Positions 8,985 to 10,307 of a DNA stretch of 10,307 nt are shown piece by piece. The DNA is from Hamiltosporidium magnivora (lineage: Eukaryota; Microsporidia; Dubosqiidae): the NCBI GenBank assembly GCA_004325065.1, contig PITI01000612.1, forward strand, positions 1 to 10,307, given 5' to 3'. Below the pieces are notes generated by a model. It searched no databases and was not told where the DNA came from. It saw only the letters and a program-made list of their open reading frames with translations. Within the stretch, counting starts at the first letter, position 1, and the number at the start of each line of letters is the position of its first letter. Both the position numbers and the translations under genes were made by a program.

Positions 8985-9430
8985 AGATTCCATCTGAAAT
9001 CGTAGCTATTTGCAAGTAAAAGCATAAAAACTTAGCTCTGCACACTAGGTTTAAAAGAATTAGCGCCTGTGAGATATAAAAATGAAACCCATTGAAAGCA
9101 GGGAGAGCTAAATAACAGATTATACCCGTTGATATGGCATTGCACTGTCTGAGTAGACCCATGTTAGTCTCTGAAATATATCTTAGCTAGAAGTTTTTGG
9201 GTTTAGAGGTATAGAGTAAATGAGGAGGTGGCATAGTCTTGGGGAATGGGGGCTAAAATGTGGTCTTCGGTCTTTAATCACACTCTATGCAACCGAAATT
9301 AACAAAATTAGCGATACTAGCTTGCCTATTAATTGGATTCTACACACCTTTTAGACGTAAGGCTTTGTGGTTTAAATATCGTAAGAGGTACAGATAGAGT
9401 GTTGCGGATCGATTATTTGTAAACCTAGGA
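8985..9430 (+). pseudogene. relic of the C-terminal endonuclease region of an R2/R4/Dong-like non-LTR retrotransposon
   Basis: Motifs appear in family order but across three frames. KHKNLALHT (9020-9046) is like the 'RHnnla..ih' segment after the zinc knuckle. QIIPVDMALHC (9116-9148) is like 'iIDmAVPcD'. MLVSEIYLS then a stop then KFLGLEV (up to 9211) is like 'v.kE.eKl.KY..L.iEv'. WGMGAK follows at about 9237-9257. SLPINWIL (9319-9342) and RLCGLNIVR (9360-9386) resemble the closing 'i..lQk..LLGTA.IlRkvL' stretch. Known: this region is the restriction-like endonuclease end of such elements, and Dong-type elements occur in microsporidia. Here it has several stops (three in the 9020-9211 frame before the shift), at least two frame shifts and no visible reverse transcriptase upstream. 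It is a dead 3' fragment, as expected from 5' truncation during target-primed insertion. The 64-codon reverse-strand frame over it is a shadow. Confidence 0.5.
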
Positions 9431-10147
9431 CTGCGTTAAGGCCATAAAACAAATATAACAATTCGTCTGTTTTAAAAGGATGTGATATTTTTCAAAAAAA
9501 GGTTTTATTATTGTTAAGATTTTTAAATATTTTAATATATATTTTACGAATCAGATTATTGGCAATCATGATTTGCGCTAAAATTATATATATATATATG
9601 AAAAATCGACATTAGATATGCAAATAAATTTGTTAAAAACAGTTATGTCTATATTTTGATTTACTTCTTTAAGAATTAATTAATATATTTAGAAGAGTAG
9701 AATTTTAAAATAAGAAACCATAATAGATAGAGATTCGATTTTTGGAATTTCTTAAACTAAAAATGTTTTTTTCAAACAAAATATTTTTATTTTCTTTGTG
9801 TTATTATACAAATAAAGAGTTTTTTTAGCCATGTATGCAAACATTTATTATTTTGGTATTCTGAACAATAAAAAGAGTTATTTATATATTTCTATTGTTT
9901 TCAATATTTTAATAAATAAACCATTACATCGGGTCTAAAAGCATATTTAAAGAAATAATTCTTTTACATTTTCAAATTTATACCTAGGAACACTAATTGA
10001 CATTAAAGTATGAATTGAAATCCAACTTTGGCTAAACCATCAAAATTGTTTATTTACAAAAAAAATCTTCTGTAACGACTATTAAGTTTGATATTTTTTG
10101 CTAATTTTATATCAAATCACTAAAAATGTGCAGTATTCATTTAATGC
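9431..10147. other. AT-rich non-coding stretch
   Basis: No gene or mobile element is recognisable. It is very rich in A and T, with many TTTAAA-like and AATAAA-like words that carry no information in this context. Confidence 0.5.
9585..9599. repeat. short TA microsatellite
   Basis: This is a run of seven and a half TA units. It is an ordinary simple repeat for DNA of this composition. Confidence 0.8.
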
Positions 10148-10210
10148 ATGTGTTTAGTCTAATGGTAGTATATTTGGCTCTCTATCGTAGTTCTAAACCC
10201 GAGAAAGCAT
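10148..10210 (+). pseudogene. degraded tRNA-Glu(CUC)-like sequence
   Basis: TAGTCTAATGG at 10155-10165 fits the tRNA A box (TRGYNNARNNG) at every position. GTTCTAAACCC at 10190-10200 differs from the B box core (GTTCGANNCC) at one base. Between them, TATTTGGCTCTC (10171-10182) resembles the anticodon arm of eukaryotic tRNA-Glu with anticodon CUC. The A-to-B distance is about 24 bases, some 8 short of normal. The 3' half of the anticodon arm and much of the variable region are missing, and neither the acceptor stem nor the T stem pairs well. It is therefore a tRNA pseudogene or the head of a tRNA-derived short retroelement, not a working tRNA. Confidence 0.5.
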
Positions 10211-10307
10211 AACCCTTCGATGAATGAATTGGGTCTAGTTGATATTTAGTATCGGAAGTATTTCTTATATGCCAGCCTGAATTTTATTGCTTTATAAAGA
10301 GAAGTAC

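Noticed and set aside
8968..9162. 64-codon reverse-strand open frame
   Set aside because: The + strand over the same bases carries retrotransposon motifs, and the reverse product resembles nothing.
1..10307. CRISPR array, bacterial operon or ribosome binding sites
   Set aside because: There are no regularly spaced repeats and no clustered genes. The sequence character is eukaryotic.

Overview
This window looks like AT-rich, gene-poor nuclear DNA of a unicellular eukaryote. My best inference is a microsporidian with an expanded, transposon-laden genome. Three things point there: a single intronless gene among decayed mobile elements, a CCC motif 5 to 7 bases before that gene's ATG, and a poly(A)-like ATTAAA overlapping its stop codon. 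The last two are known habits of microsporidian genes. I cannot prove the lineage from the sequence alone, and the genus is open.

Layout. Bases 157-459 hold a 100-codon reading frame that resembles a piece of a MULE-type DNA transposase. Bases 460-1809 show nothing recognisable. A GC-rich block with nested inverted repeats (1808-1890) precedes a clearly recognisable but broken non-LTR retrotransposon (about 2002-3600, perhaps to 3930). That element carries an endonuclease/exonuclease/phosphatase (EEP, APE-type) domain followed by the first part of a reverse transcriptase. Bases 3961-6200 are long, AT-rich and featureless to my eye.

The one convincing intact gene is at 6213-8573 (+). It encodes 786 residues with a signal peptide, a roughly 250-residue N-terminal region I do not recognise, and 18 leucine-rich repeat cores spaced 24 to 29 residues apart. 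There is no later membrane segment, so it is probably secreted or exposed at the parasite-host interface. Downstream, 8985-9430 contains a second broken non-LTR element of a different class. It resembles the C-terminal restriction-like endonuclease region of R2/R4/Dong-type elements. The window ends with a degraded tRNA-Glu(CUC)-like sequence (about 10148-10210).

The parts do not form an operon or pathway. The picture is one gene under coding constraint inside a graveyard of at least three transposon types. I see no CRISPR array, no rRNA gene and no bacterial-style operon.
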